Source of the DNA: an uncultured Lachnospiraceae bacterium
Lineage (GTDB): Bacteria > Bacillota > Clostridia > Lachnospirales > Lachnospiraceae
Direction of reading: 5' to 3'
DNA: 64,000 bases
NCBI GenBank assembly: GCA_910584915.1
Contig: CAJUDM010000017.1
Span: 33,866 to 97,865, forward strand
Below are positions 26,677 to 34,516 of the stretch, piece after piece. Position numbers and translations under genes: made by a program. How positions within the stretch are numbered: the first letter of the stretch is position 1; the number at the start of each line of letters is the position of its first letter. Below the pieces are notes generated by a model. It was not told the origin of the DNA, did not search any database, and saw only the letters and a list, made by a program, of their open reading frames with translations.

Positions 26677-27711
26677 TTATTCCACCCCCATAAGAAGATT
26701 CATCACATACATCTCAAGTCCCTCAAAATCGCGGTTTTCAACACACTTTTTCTGAAACTCATAGTCAAACCGGTCCACCTTTTCCTCCAGCGCCTTAAAG
26801 ATCTTCAGGCTGTTTTCCAGATGTTTGTAGCCGTCCTCATCCTTTGTGGTGCGCATCGCCTTCACATCGAGCCCCACATATTCGCCGTTGTCCCCGTATC
26901 CGTTCTCCTTCAATACCTTCACCTGATTGAACGCCGCGCGAAGGTTCTCCACGCCGAAGGATTTGTCCTGGTCATAGCGGATGCCATTTTGATCGTTCAA
27001 ATGAACTGTCATCAGCTTATTCATCGCCAACGCAAAGCCAATCTCATGTGCCGGATCAAGTCCCGCAAGGATCGCGTGGGCGCTCTCCAAATTGCCGCCG
27101 ACACGGGAAGGATCGATGGTTGCCGCCGAAATTGCCAGAACATGCCCCATTGTACCGCAGATGCTCCTGTCGATCGGCTCATTGGGTTTGGGCTCGATGC
27201 AGACACGGATCTTCGGATCGTACTCGAGCATCCTGTTGATCGCTTCGATCAGCATCTTTGTCGCCCACACCGGCGATTTGGATTCCGCGCATACCGTGCC
27301 CTCTCTCGCAAGCCACAACACGATCATATCCGTCCCCAGCTCGTTCGCGATATCGATGGAGCGGTAAGCCCTCCACATCGCATACTCCCTGTCCTTCTCG
27401 GATGTGCTCATAAATCCGCCGTCCGCCGTGTGCTCATCCATCCAGAGACGAGGCGCCACAAATTCCGCTTTCAGATCATATTTATCCAGCGTCTTCTTTA
27501 ACTCGCGGGCTTTTTCTTTGATCTCCTCTTCGGTATAATCATTGATATTCGGAACCGCGTCATCATCGTGGAACTGGATTGCCGAAAATCCCATCTCCGC
27601 AAATTTCCTGAATTTCTCCTCCACCGGAATATCTTTTCTCGTCGCCGGGCCGTAGGAATCCGCCCCCGTATGTACGTTCCATGGTCCTACTGAAAATTTG
27701 AATTTTGACAT
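26677..27711 (-). CDS. Xylose-isomerase-like TIM-barrel protein with one changed metal ligand
   Basis: A 344-residue protein aligning with the short, actinobacterial-type xylose isomerases by memory: GPWNVHTGADSYGPATR at the start, FHDDDAVP (His48, Asp51), IEPKPNEP (Glu173, Lys175), NLESAHA (Glu209, His212), HLNDQNGIRYDQD (Asp247, Asp249) and LDVKAMR (Asp282). The position equivalent to the first-metal Asp245 of Streptomyces xylose isomerase is His237 here. It is also ~40 residues shorter than XylA. Probably an aldose-ketose isomerase of a different sugar. Lies between the IolE-like gene and the PfkB gene. Confidence 0.85.
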   Translation of the reverse strand: MSKFKFSVGPWNVHTGADSYGPATRKDIPVEEKFRKFAEMGFSAIQFHDDDAVPNINDYTEEEIKEKARELKKTLDKYDLKAEFVAPRLWMDEHTADGGFMSTSEKDREYAMWRAYRSIDIANELGTDMIVLWLAREGTVCAESKSPVWATKMLIEAINRMLEYDPKIRVCIEPKPNEPIDRSICGTMGHVLAISAATIDPSRVGGNLESAHAILAGLDPAHEIGFALAMNKLMTVHLNDQNGIRYDQDKSFGVENLRAAFNQVKVLKENGYGDNGEYVGLDVKAMRTTKDEDGYKHLENSLKIFKALEEKVDRFDYEFQKKCVENRDFEGLEMYVMNLLMGVE

Positions 27712-27770
27712 ATTCTGCCTCCTTTTTCGTTATCTCTCTATTATTTGCCTGCTGTCCCTCTGTTTCCTCT

Positions 27771-28769
27771 TCAACTGTTTTTCAGCGCGTCGTCAAACGC
27801 CACATCCGACGGCGAGAAATTGATCTTTTTGGTGAATGCACAGGCTTCCGTTCCGCCAAATACCCTCTCCATGCCGCTGTCCTCCCACTCGATGGAGAGC
27901 GGTCCGTCATAGCCGATCTGGTTCAGCACGCGGATGATATTGTCAAAATCAACGTCCCCGTGTCCGGGCGACACAAAATTCCAGCCCCTGCGCTGATCGC
28001 CGAATGTGATGTGGGAACCCAGGATACCGTTTCTGCCGTTCAGGTTCAGTTTTGTGTCCTTCACATGTACATGGTAAATCCGATCCGCAAAATCAAACAG
28101 GAATATTGCCGGATCAAGCCCCTGCCAGATCAGGTGGCTCGGATCAAAGTTGATGCCCAGTGTCTGCCGGTACTCAAATACTTCCAGAAGCCTCTTTGTA
28201 CTCCAATAGTCAAAGGCGATCTCCGTGGGATGCACCTCCAGCGCAAGCCTCACGCCGCAGCTGTCAAACTCGTCCATAACGGGACTCCAGAGCCTTTTGA
28301 CCGTCTGATATCCCTCTTCGATCATCTCCTCAGATGTCTGGGGGAACGAATACCAGTATTTCCAAATAGGCGAACCCATAAAGAAGGTCACCACATCCAC
28401 CCCCATCGCTTTTGCCGCGTGAGCTGTCGCTTTCATCTCCTCGATCGCCCATTTCTGGATCTCCTCCGGTTTTCCCGCAAATTCCGCGGGCGCAAAACCA
28501 TCCAGACGGGTGTCGTAGACGCTGGCGATGCTGTCAGCGACACACTGTCCCGCGAGATGATTGCTGATCGCCCAGCAGTTCAGCCCATATTTTTCCAGGA
28601 GTTCCTTCACTTCCTTCACATACGCCGGATCTTCTGCCGCGCGCCTCATATCCAGATGCGCCGCGGATAACTCCAGTCCGTCATACCCCATCTCCTTTGC
28701 CTGCCTGCACATTTCCTGAAGCGGCAGATCTCCCCATTGGATCGTAAATAATGTTACCGGTCTTGCCAT
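27771..28769 (-). CDS. Sugar phosphate isomerase/epimerase (IolE-like TIM barrel)
   Basis: TIM-barrel protein of 332 residues from the AP-endonuclease-2 superfamily that includes IolE/IolI and tagatose 3-epimerase-like enzymes. Start set at ATG 28767-28769 (MARPVTLFTIQWGDLP), preceded by GGAGAAGGAA; 33 extra upstream codons are open but Lys/Arg-rich and unconvincing. Metal-ligand regions: ALEVHPTEIAFD with Glu near 190, NFDPSHLIWQG near 225, HVHVKDTKLN near 250 and SIEWEDSGME near 300. Relatives usually sit beside Gfo/Idh/MocA dehydrogenases, as here. Confidence 0.9.
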   Translation of the reverse strand: MARPVTLFTIQWGDLPLQEMCRQAKEMGYDGLELSAAHLDMRRAAEDPAYVKEVKELLEKYGLNCWAISNHLAGQCVADSIASVYDTRLDGFAPAEFAGKPEEIQKWAIEEMKATAHAAKAMGVDVVTFFMGSPIWKYWYSFPQTSEEMIEEGYQTVKRLWSPVMDEFDSCGVRLALEVHPTEIAFDYWSTKRLLEVFEYRQTLGINFDPSHLIWQGLDPAIFLFDFADRIYHVHVKDTKLNLNGRNGILGSHITFGDQRRGWNFVSPGHGDVDFDNIIRVLNQIGYDGPLSIEWEDSGMERVFGGTEACAFTKKINFSPSDVAFDDALKNS

Positions 28770-28830
28770 TTTCCTTCTCCTTTCTATAACGTCAGACTCT
28801 GATTTACTGATTTTCAGGCGTTTTCGTCGC

Positions 28831-29976
28831 TTAAGCCTGTACTTCCACCCAGATATTGCCCTTTTCATTGCTCTCTAAACATGCTTCCACATATTTTAGC
28901 CCGGCAATCCCCTCTTCTATCGTCGGATAGTCGATCATCTCTGGCTGGAATGTACCCTCTTTTTTCGCTCTCACACATTCCCCGTAGCTGTCATATAAAT
29001 TTCCCATGGATTCCAGCCACCCTTCCGTGTGCCCGCCGGGAAGCCTTCCGTATTTCCCGGCTGACGCAGGGATCGCGCCGTTTCCTCTCCGGATGATCCT
29101 TGAGATCCCATCCTCTCCGATCAGCGTCACCTCCTCGCATCGCTCCTGAAACCAGAGGATCGTCCCTTTAGAGCCGTAGATCCTGACTCTCAAGCTGTTG
29201 TCGCATCCGATCGCAAACTGCGATGTCCAGTTCACGCCCGTCGCGCCGTTGTCATATTCCACCAGGATCTGATCATTGTCATCGAGTACTCTCCCCGGTA
29301 CGACAACATCCATCTTCGCAAGGACTCTCTTTACTTTCAGCCCGGTCATTGTGGCAACCGCATTTTCCACATGTGTCCCCAGATCGCCGAGGCAGTTGAC
29401 TTTCCCCGACTGAGCCGGGTCGCATCTCCAGGCTCCCTGCTTTCCGCCGTTGTCTTTCTCATCGTAGAGCCAACCCTGGGGATATTCCGCCATCACGGTC
29501 CGCACTGTCCCGATCTCTCCTCCGGCGATCAGTTCCCGTATAAATTTGGAAGTGACATGCCCCACATAGGTATAGGTAACCATGAACAGCAATCCCTTTT
29601 CATCCGCGATCGCCTTCAGTTCCTCCGCCTGTCTGCTCTCCGTCACCAGCGGTTTGTCACAGACAACATGGATGCCCGCCTCAAGAAACGCTTTACATAC
29701 CTGATAATGGGTGTTATTGGGTGTTACGACAACCACAAAATCAATTCCATCTTCACGTGCCGCCTCTTTCTCTGCCATTTCCCTGTAATCGGCGTAGCAG
29801 CGGCAGGCATCAAGCCCAAGCGCCTGCCCCTGCATTTTTGTTTTTTCCGGCGTCCTGGAAAAACAGCCCGCGACCAGATCGGCCGTGTTGTCCAGGCTGA
29901 TCGCTTTTCGATGCGCATCCCCTATGAACGCATCCGGTCCGCCGCCAACCATACCATAGTTTAATTTGCTGTGCAT
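28831..29976 (-). CDS. Gfo/Idh/MocA-family oxidoreductase
   Basis: NAD(P)-dependent dehydrogenase of 381 residues. N-terminal Rossmann fold GMVGGGPDAFIGDAHRKA, VVVTPNNTHYQVCKAFLEAG (about 85-104) and the CDKPLVT segment (about 110-116), where the catalytic Lys of the EKP motif sits in DKP; C-terminal family domain with LGDLGTHVEN (about 200). Start at ATG 29974-29976, with GGAGAGGGC upstream; a 12-codon longer form is open. First gene of the five-gene operon and divergent from an AraC regulator. Substrates in this family include inositols, glycosides and 1,5-anhydro-sugars. Confidence 0.92.
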   Translation of the reverse strand: MHSKLNYGMVGGGPDAFIGDAHRKAISLDNTADLVAGCFSRTPEKTKMQGQALGLDACRCYADYREMAEKEAAREDGIDFVVVVTPNNTHYQVCKAFLEAGIHVVCDKPLVTESRQAEELKAIADEKGLLFMVTYTYVGHVTSKFIRELIAGGEIGTVRTVMAEYPQGWLYDEKDNGGKQGAWRCDPAQSGKVNCLGDLGTHVENAVATMTGLKVKRVLAKMDVVVPGRVLDDNDQILVEYDNGATGVNWTSQFAIGCDNSLRVRIYGSKGTILWFQERCEEVTLIGEDGISRIIRRGNGAIPASAGKYGRLPGGHTEGWLESMGNLYDSYGECVRAKKEGTFQPEMIDYPTIEEGIAGLKYVEACLESNEKGNIWVEVQA

Positions 29977-30000
29977 TCTGCCCTCTCCTTTACTTTTTTG

Positions 30001-30027
30001 ACTTATCGTCACGTTTGATTGATAAGT
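30001..30027. promoter_or_regulatory. Dyad at the start of the carbohydrate operon, candidate AraC operator
   Basis: ACTTATC (30001-30007) and GATAAGT (30021-30027) are perfect inverted arms, centres 20 bp apart, about two helical turns. They abut the minus-strand -10 hexamer TATACT (30025-30030), which lacks a good -35, as expected for an activator-dependent promoter. Confidence 0.4.
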
Positions 30028-30073
30028 ATACTATACAAAAGACAGGGCTCCTCTTCTATGCATTTGTTGCTGT

Positions 30074-30092
30074 GCAAACACGACAAGTTTGC
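30074..30092. promoter_or_regulatory. Second dyad in the divergent AraC/dehydrogenase region
   Basis: GCAAAC (30074-30079) and GTTTGC (30087-30092) flank 7 bp and are followed on the plus strand by TTTTTT. It could be a regulator site or a weak terminator-like hairpin. TATAAT at 30134-30139 is the probable -10 for the araC-type gene. Confidence 0.35.
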
Positions 30093-30192
30093 TTTTTTCA
30101 CAAAAAGATATTTTCTCCGCTTTTCTTCTGTACTATAATAAAAGAAAAACAAGGACAAACCAAATGACACTGTTGTGAAAAGGGCATCTTAT

Positions 30193-31149
30193 ATGTACGA
30201 AAATCAGCAAAAAAATGAGTATGAGAAAGTCTCCCATACCCGCGTCAACAACATCAATTTTTTTCTGGTGAACTTGACCTACCGCACGCCGCACACCCAC
30301 CGCGATTTTGAGATCCTTCAGGTGATCGAGGGAGAACTGCATGTCAAAACCCTCACCGAAGATTTTATTGCCGGTCCCGGCGAGATCGTGCTGTTCAACC
30401 CGGATACCTTCCACATGCTCTACAGCGTGCAGAGTTCCTGTGTTGTGCTCGCCATTCAGGCGGATCCCTCCTTCTGTCTGGCACACTATCCAGCCATCCA
30501 GCATATCCGGTTTGACACAGCCAACATAACCTCCGGCATCCCCTTTCCCGAAGCGTTAGACATCATCCATGTGTGCCTGAACCTCGGATACCATTACTGC
30601 CGGAAAGATAAGGGGTTTGAGCTTCGCTGTCTGAGCGACCTCTACCGCCTGTTTTCCTATTTTGTCATGTTTGTACCCTATCACCTTGAAAATGAGTTGG
30701 GCGTCTTTCATTCCAAAGAAAAGGAGCGGCGGTTTACACGCATCATCAACTATATCCATCAGCACTACACGGAAAAGATAACCCTGTCGGCGCTGGCTGA
30801 ATCCGAAAATCTGTCCATGACCTACTTATCCCATCTGTTCAAGGATGCGGCAAAAATGTCCTTTCAGGAATATCTGAACTCCCTGCGTTTTGAACACGCT
30901 CTCCTTCTGCTGAAAAAAACAGATATGAGCATCACCGAAATCTGCCTGGAAAGCGGCTTCTCGGACAGCAAATATTTAAATAAAAGGCTCAAAGCCGCCT
31001 GTCATCTTTCCTTAAAGGATTTTCGGAATACGGACTCCAATCCTGACAGAAGCATCAGCGGCAGAGGAGACGACCAGTTCATCTATACCCCCGAGGAAGG
31101 GCTGGAAATCCTGCGAAAGCACTATCATTTTGAGTGCGATGACAGGTAG
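30193..31149 (+). CDS. AraC-family transcriptional regulator
   Basis: Cupin-plus-HTH regulator of 318 residues. The N-terminal sugar-sensing cupin has YRTPHTHRDFEILQVIEGEL (about 30-49) and GEIVLFNPDTFHML (about 63-76). The C-terminal HTH pair spans about 185-285 (LSALAESENLSMTYLSHLFK and ICLESGFSDSKYLNKRLK). ATG 30193 is preferred, with AAAAGGG 8 nt upstream; a GTG six codons earlier is open. It is divergent from the five-gene carbohydrate operon and is its most likely regulator. Converges on lepA with a 43-bp gap. Confidence 0.93.
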   Translation: MYENQQKNEYEKVSHTRVNNINFFLVNLTYRTPHTHRDFEILQVIEGELHVKTLTEDFIAGPGEIVLFNPDTFHMLYSVQSSCVVLAIQADPSFCLAHYPAIQHIRFDTANITSGIPFPEALDIIHVCLNLGYHYCRKDKGFELRCLSDLYRLFSYFVMFVPYHLENELGVFHSKEKERRFTRIINYIHQHYTEKITLSALAESENLSMTYLSHLFKDAAKMSFQEYLNSLRFEHALLLLKKTDMSITEICLESGFSDSKYLNKRLKAACHLSLKDFRNTDSNPDRSISGRGDDQFIYTPEEGLEILRKHYHFECDDR

Positions 31150-31192
31150 TCCCCGATGTCAGTTTAGCAGGCGCCTCAGCTCACCGCCATCT

Positions 31193-33010
31193 CTAATCCC
31201 TCGTATCCAGCTTCAGCACGCTCATAAATGCGCTCTGCGGGATCTCCACATTCCCCACCTGACGCATCCGCTTCTTGCCCTCCTTCTGTTTCTCCAGCAG
31301 TTTCTTCTTTCTGGTAATATCGCCGCCGTAGCATTTCGCCAGCACATCCTTGCGCATCGCCTTCACGGTCTCCCTGGCGATGACCTTGCCGCCCACAGCC
31401 GCCTGGATCGGGATCTCAAACAGATGCCTCGGGATCTCCTCCTTCAATTTCTCACACATCTTCCGCCCTCTCTCGTAGGCGCTGTCCGCATGGACGATGA
31501 AAGAGAGGGCGTCCACCTCCTCCTTGTTGATCAGGATGTCCAGCTTCACAAGTTTCGATGTCTCGTAGCCCTTCAGGTCATAATCAAAGGACGCATAGCC
31601 CCTGGAACGGGATTTCAGCGCATCGAAAAAGTCATAGATTATTTCATTTAACGGCAGTTCATATTTGAGGAGCGCCCTCGTCGTCTCGATGTACTCCGTG
31701 CTGATATAGCGCCCCCGCCTCTCCTGGCACAGCTGCATGATCGGTCCGATAAAGTCCGTGGTCACCATGATCTCCGCGCTGACGATGGGCTCCTCCATGT
31801 AGTCGATCTCCGAGGGGTCCGGCAGATTGGAGGGATTGGTCAGCTCGATCATCTCCCCATTTGTCTTATATACTTTATAGATAACGCCCGGCGCCGTGGT
31901 CACCAGATCCAGATTGTACTCCCGCTCCAGCCGCTCCTGGATGATATCCAGGTGCAAAAGCCCTAAAAAGCCGCAGCGGAAACCGAACCCCAGCGCCAGG
32001 GAAGTCTCCGGCTCGTAGAACAGCGCCGCGTCGTTGAGCTGCAGCTTTTCCAGCGCATCTCGCAGATCGGGATATTTGTTCGTATCCGCCGGATAGATGC
32101 CGCAGTATACCATGGGATTCACTTTTTTGTAGCCCGGCAGCGGCTCCGCGCAGGGGTTGTCCAGATCCGTCACCGTGTCGCCCACACGGGTATCCTTCAC
32201 GTTCTTGATGGAGGCGGTCAGATAGCCCACCATCCCCGCCTGCAGCTCCTCGCAGGGAATAAACTGCCCCGCGCCGAAATAGCCCACCTCCACCACTTCC
32301 GCCGTGGCGCCGGTCGCCATCATCTTAATGCGGGTACCCTTCTTCACGCCGCCTTCCCGGATTCTGCAAAAGACGATCACGCCTTTGTAGGAATCATAGA
32401 CGGAGTCAAAGATTAGCGCCTTGAGCGGCGCATCAGCGCTCCCCTCCGGCGCGGGCACCTTCGCCACCACCTGCTCTAACACATCCTCGATGCCGATCCC
32501 GTTCTTTGCGGAGATCAGCGGCGCATCCTGCGCCTCCAAGCCGATCACATCCTCGATCTCCTCGATCACATGCTCCGGATCTGCGCTGGGCAGGTCGATC
32601 TTGTTGATCACCGGGAACACATCCAGGTCGTGATCAAGCGCCAGATACACGTTCGCCAGCGTCTGCGCCTCGATCCCCTGCGCCGCGTCCACCACCAGGA
32701 TCGCGCCGTCGCACGCCGCCAGCGCCCGGCTCACCTCATAGTTGAAATCCACATGTCCCGGCGTGTCGATCAGATTGAAGATGTACTCGTTTCCGTCCTT
32801 CGCCCTGTAGATGAGCCGCACGGTCTGGGCTTTGATCGTGATCCCCCTCTCCCGCTCCAACTCCATATTGTCAAGCACCTGATCCTGCATCTCCCTGCTG
32901 GTGAGAAGCCCGGTCTTTTCGATGATCCGGTCCGCCAGCGTGGATTTGCCGTGGTCGATGTGCGCGATAATACAAAAATTCCTGATCCTGCTCTGATCCG
33001 CCTTGGACAT
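31193..33010 (-). CDS. lepA: Elongation factor 4 (LepA)
   Basis: Ribosome-associated translational GTPase of 605 residues. Motifs: AHIDHGKSTLADRI (G1), DTPGHVDF (G3), NKIDLPSADP (G4), and the LepA-specific C-terminal domain ending GDITRKKKLLEKQKEGKKRM. Start at ATG 33008-33010 (MSKADQSRIRNFCIIAHID), preceded by AGGAGG; the upstream extension of 9 codons is not family-like. Own promoter at 33053-33081. In many Firmicutes lepA lies between spoIIP and hemW; both intervals are filled with accessory genes here. Confidence 0.98.
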   Translation of the reverse strand: MSKADQSRIRNFCIIAHIDHGKSTLADRIIEKTGLLTSREMQDQVLDNMELERERGITIKAQTVRLIYRAKDGNEYIFNLIDTPGHVDFNYEVSRALAACDGAILVVDAAQGIEAQTLANVYLALDHDLDVFPVINKIDLPSADPEHVIEEIEDVIGLEAQDAPLISAKNGIGIEDVLEQVVAKVPAPEGSADAPLKALIFDSVYDSYKGVIVFCRIREGGVKKGTRIKMMATGATAEVVEVGYFGAGQFIPCEELQAGMVGYLTASIKNVKDTRVGDTVTDLDNPCAEPLPGYKKVNPMVYCGIYPADTNKYPDLRDALEKLQLNDAALFYEPETSLALGFGFRCGFLGLLHLDIIQERLEREYNLDLVTTAPGVIYKVYKTNGEMIELTNPSNLPDPSEIDYMEEPIVSAEIMVTTDFIGPIMQLCQERRGRYISTEYIETTRALLKYELPLNEIIYDFFDALKSRSRGYASFDYDLKGYETSKLVKLDILINKEEVDALSFIVHADSAYERGRKMCEKLKEEIPRHLFEIPIQAAVGGKVIARETVKAMRKDVLAKCYGGDITRKKKLLEKQKEGKKRMRQVGNVEIPQSAFMSVLKLDTRD

Positions 33011-33052
33011 GATATACCTCCTGCATTTCCCAATCAAAAGTGTTCACGCACT

Positions 33053-33081
33053 AGTATAGCAATCTTTTGCGGAATCGGCAA
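33053..33081 (-). promoter_or_regulatory. lepA promoter
   Basis: Minus strand: TTGCCG (33076-33081), 17 bp, TATACT (33053-33058), about 42 bp upstream of the lepA ATG. Confidence 0.65.
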
Positions 33082-33100
33082 ACTGTTTTTCTATTTTCCA

Positions 33101-33129
33101 TTGCAAAAATAATTCCCTCATGATAGAAT
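33101..33129 (+). promoter_or_regulatory. Promoter of the ParE-remnant/Abi islet
   Basis: Plus strand: TTGCAA (33101-33106), 17 bp, TAGAAT (33124-33129). The start point would fall at about 33136, one base before the ATG of the ParE remnant, so that fragment has no leader and no ribosome-binding site; the promoter more usefully serves the Abi gene at 33338. Confidence 0.6.
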
Positions 33130-33136
33130 GACTTAG

Positions 33137-33337
33137 ATGAATGAATATCGCTTAACCCTTATCAGACGGGCGACAGACGATATAACAGACCTTGGCGTTC
33201 ACATTGCTTTTACCTTATCGGAACCTGACACTTCAAAAAATTTTATCAGATGTCTTAAAACTATTACATTTTCTATCAGATCATAAATATCCAACGAGAA
33301 CTCTAATATCACACAGTAAGGAGAATCACTACTTTTT
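33137..33337 (+). pseudogene. Frameshifted ParE/RelE-type toxin remnant
   Basis: A 49-codon frame (33137-33286) encodes YRLTLIRRATDDITDLGVHI and SEPDTSKNFIRCLKTI, closely following the N-terminal half of ParE/RelE toxins (usually ~95-105 residues). It stops at TAA, but removing one T from the TTTT run at 33269-33272 lets the frame continue as FLSDHKYPTRTLISHSKE, matching the usual next ParE segment (an FPxR-type stretch), before running into the Abi start region. No antitoxin gene and no ribosome-binding site are visible. Conclusion: decayed toxin gene, about 60-65 codons remaining. The family call comes from pattern recognition, not from a search. Confidence 0.6.
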
Positions 33338-34297
33338 ATGGAAAGAGCAAAAAGAATTGACGGACTTATGCGCCATTTACGCGATAATTGCGGTATTGAC
33401 ATATCAGGGGGCAAAAAGAAACGGCAGCTGACACAATATGGCTACTATCACGGTTATAAAGGATACCGTTTTTTCAAACGATCAAACAATAGAATACCCT
33501 ATACAAATTTCGATGAAATCATTGCCGTGATAGAATATGATAATGAATTGAAAAAGACAGTATATCCTGCATTGATGTTTCTGGAGATGTCCATTAAAAA
33601 TATTGCTTTGAGTGAGATTGTCCCCAATATGAAGGATACTTCTATCCATAGTATCTACCAGGAAAAAATGAACGATGACATCACAAATAGAAAACTAAAA
33701 GTTAAACGTCTGAAAATCAGAGATCGGGTGCAAATTTCACTTTCAAATTCCTATACCCACAAAAATACAATGGTATCTCATTTTTATAACCGAGGTTTAG
33801 AAGTTCCTTTGTGGGGCATTTTTGAGATAATGATGCTGGGAGACTTTGCCGACCTGCTTCAATGCCTAAATAAAAATATGCGCGAAAAAATTGCAGACAG
33901 TCTTAATATGAATGTACGATATGATACCAACTCCGTCCTGTTACCCAATGCGCTGTTCACCATCAAAAGCCTGAGAAATGCCACTGCACATAATAATATC
34001 ATTTTTGACGCAAGATTCAAAGATCGCGATGTAGATAAAAATTTAATTCATTGGGTTGAGGCAGAAACCAATATTACAGGTATTAAATTTGAATCGCTGT
34101 CTGATTACATGGCTCTCATTTTTTGTATGCTAAAGCATGTCGGTTATCCCAAAATCAAATCCATGCAGTTACTCGCCGAATACAGAAAATGTCTGGATTC
34201 CCTGTATAAACGCGTTCCGCTCCCAATTTACAACAAGATTGTACACACAGGCATTCCGGGCAAACTGTCAAAACTTGAAATATTTATAAAAATCTAA
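33338..34297 (+). CDS. Abi-family (AbiD/AbiF-like) HEPN protein
   Basis: A 319-residue protein of the abortive-infection Abi_2 type. YGYYHGYKGYRFF near 34-46, LKKTVYPALMFLEMSIKNI near 71-89 and VPLWGIFEIMMLGDF near 156-170 are family patterns; RNATAH at 213-218 is the RX4H HEPN ribonuclease motif. AAGGAG lies 14 nt before the ATG, a long spacing, with no other in-frame start. The gene is clearly richer in A+T than neighbours and sits in a non-conserved spot between lepA and spoIIP, suggesting transfer. A promoter and small RNA follow its stop within 10-110 bp. Likely role: phage defence or toxin-antitoxin, by RNA cleavage. Confidence 0.85.
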   Translation: MERAKRIDGLMRHLRDNCGIDISGGKKKRQLTQYGYYHGYKGYRFFKRSNNRIPYTNFDEIIAVIEYDNELKKTVYPALMFLEMSIKNIALSEIVPNMKDTSIHSIYQEKMNDDITNRKLKVKRLKIRDRVQISLSNSYTHKNTMVSHFYNRGLEVPLWGIFEIMMLGDFADLLQCLNKNMREKIADSLNMNVRYDTNSVLLPNALFTIKSLRNATAHNNIIFDARFKDRDVDKNLIHWVEAETNITGIKFESLSDYMALIFCMLKHVGYPKIKSMQLLAEYRKCLDSLYKRVPLPIYNKIVHTGIPGKLSKLEIFIKI

Positions 34298-34305
34298 ATT
34301 AACAC

Positions 34306-34334
34306 TTGCATATAAAATTCTACTATTGTATATT
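34306..34334 (+). promoter_or_regulatory. Promoter of a small RNA downstream of the Abi gene
   Basis: TTGCAT (34306-34311), 17 bp, TATATT (34329-34334), with an overlapping TATTAT alternative. It begins 9 bp after the Abi stop codon and points at the structured RNA that follows. Confidence 0.6.
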
Positions 34335-34340
34335 ATAAGT

Positions 34341-34406
34341 AAGGATTGGGGCGTAAGTTTGCGGACTACGTCTGGCGAGGCGGATAAATTCCGACCTCGC
34401 TGTTTT
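34341..34406 (+). ncRNA. Candidate small structured RNA beside the Abi/HEPN gene (abiF-RNA-like)
   Basis: Predicted transcript of about 65 nt. A first stem-loop CGTA-AGTT-TGCG lies at about 34352-34363. A 3' hairpin has GCGAGG (34375-34380) and CGG pairing with CCG and CCTCGC (34395-34400), one bulged A and an ATAAATT loop, followed by TGTTTT, so it is an intrinsic terminator. There is no reading frame of note. Position directly after an AbiF-like HEPN gene matches what I recall of the abiF RNA motif and of AbiF toxins neutralised by a noncoding RNA. Alternative: simply the terminator of the Abi gene. Confidence 0.55.
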
Positions 34407-34516
34407 CAATTTAAAATCCGGAGTACTTTTGGATGTGGCACAACAATCATTATCTCTATTCCACTCTCATAAGTCCCGCAAAAATCATCTATCCGTACTT
34501 TAAATCGTCAAAGCCC

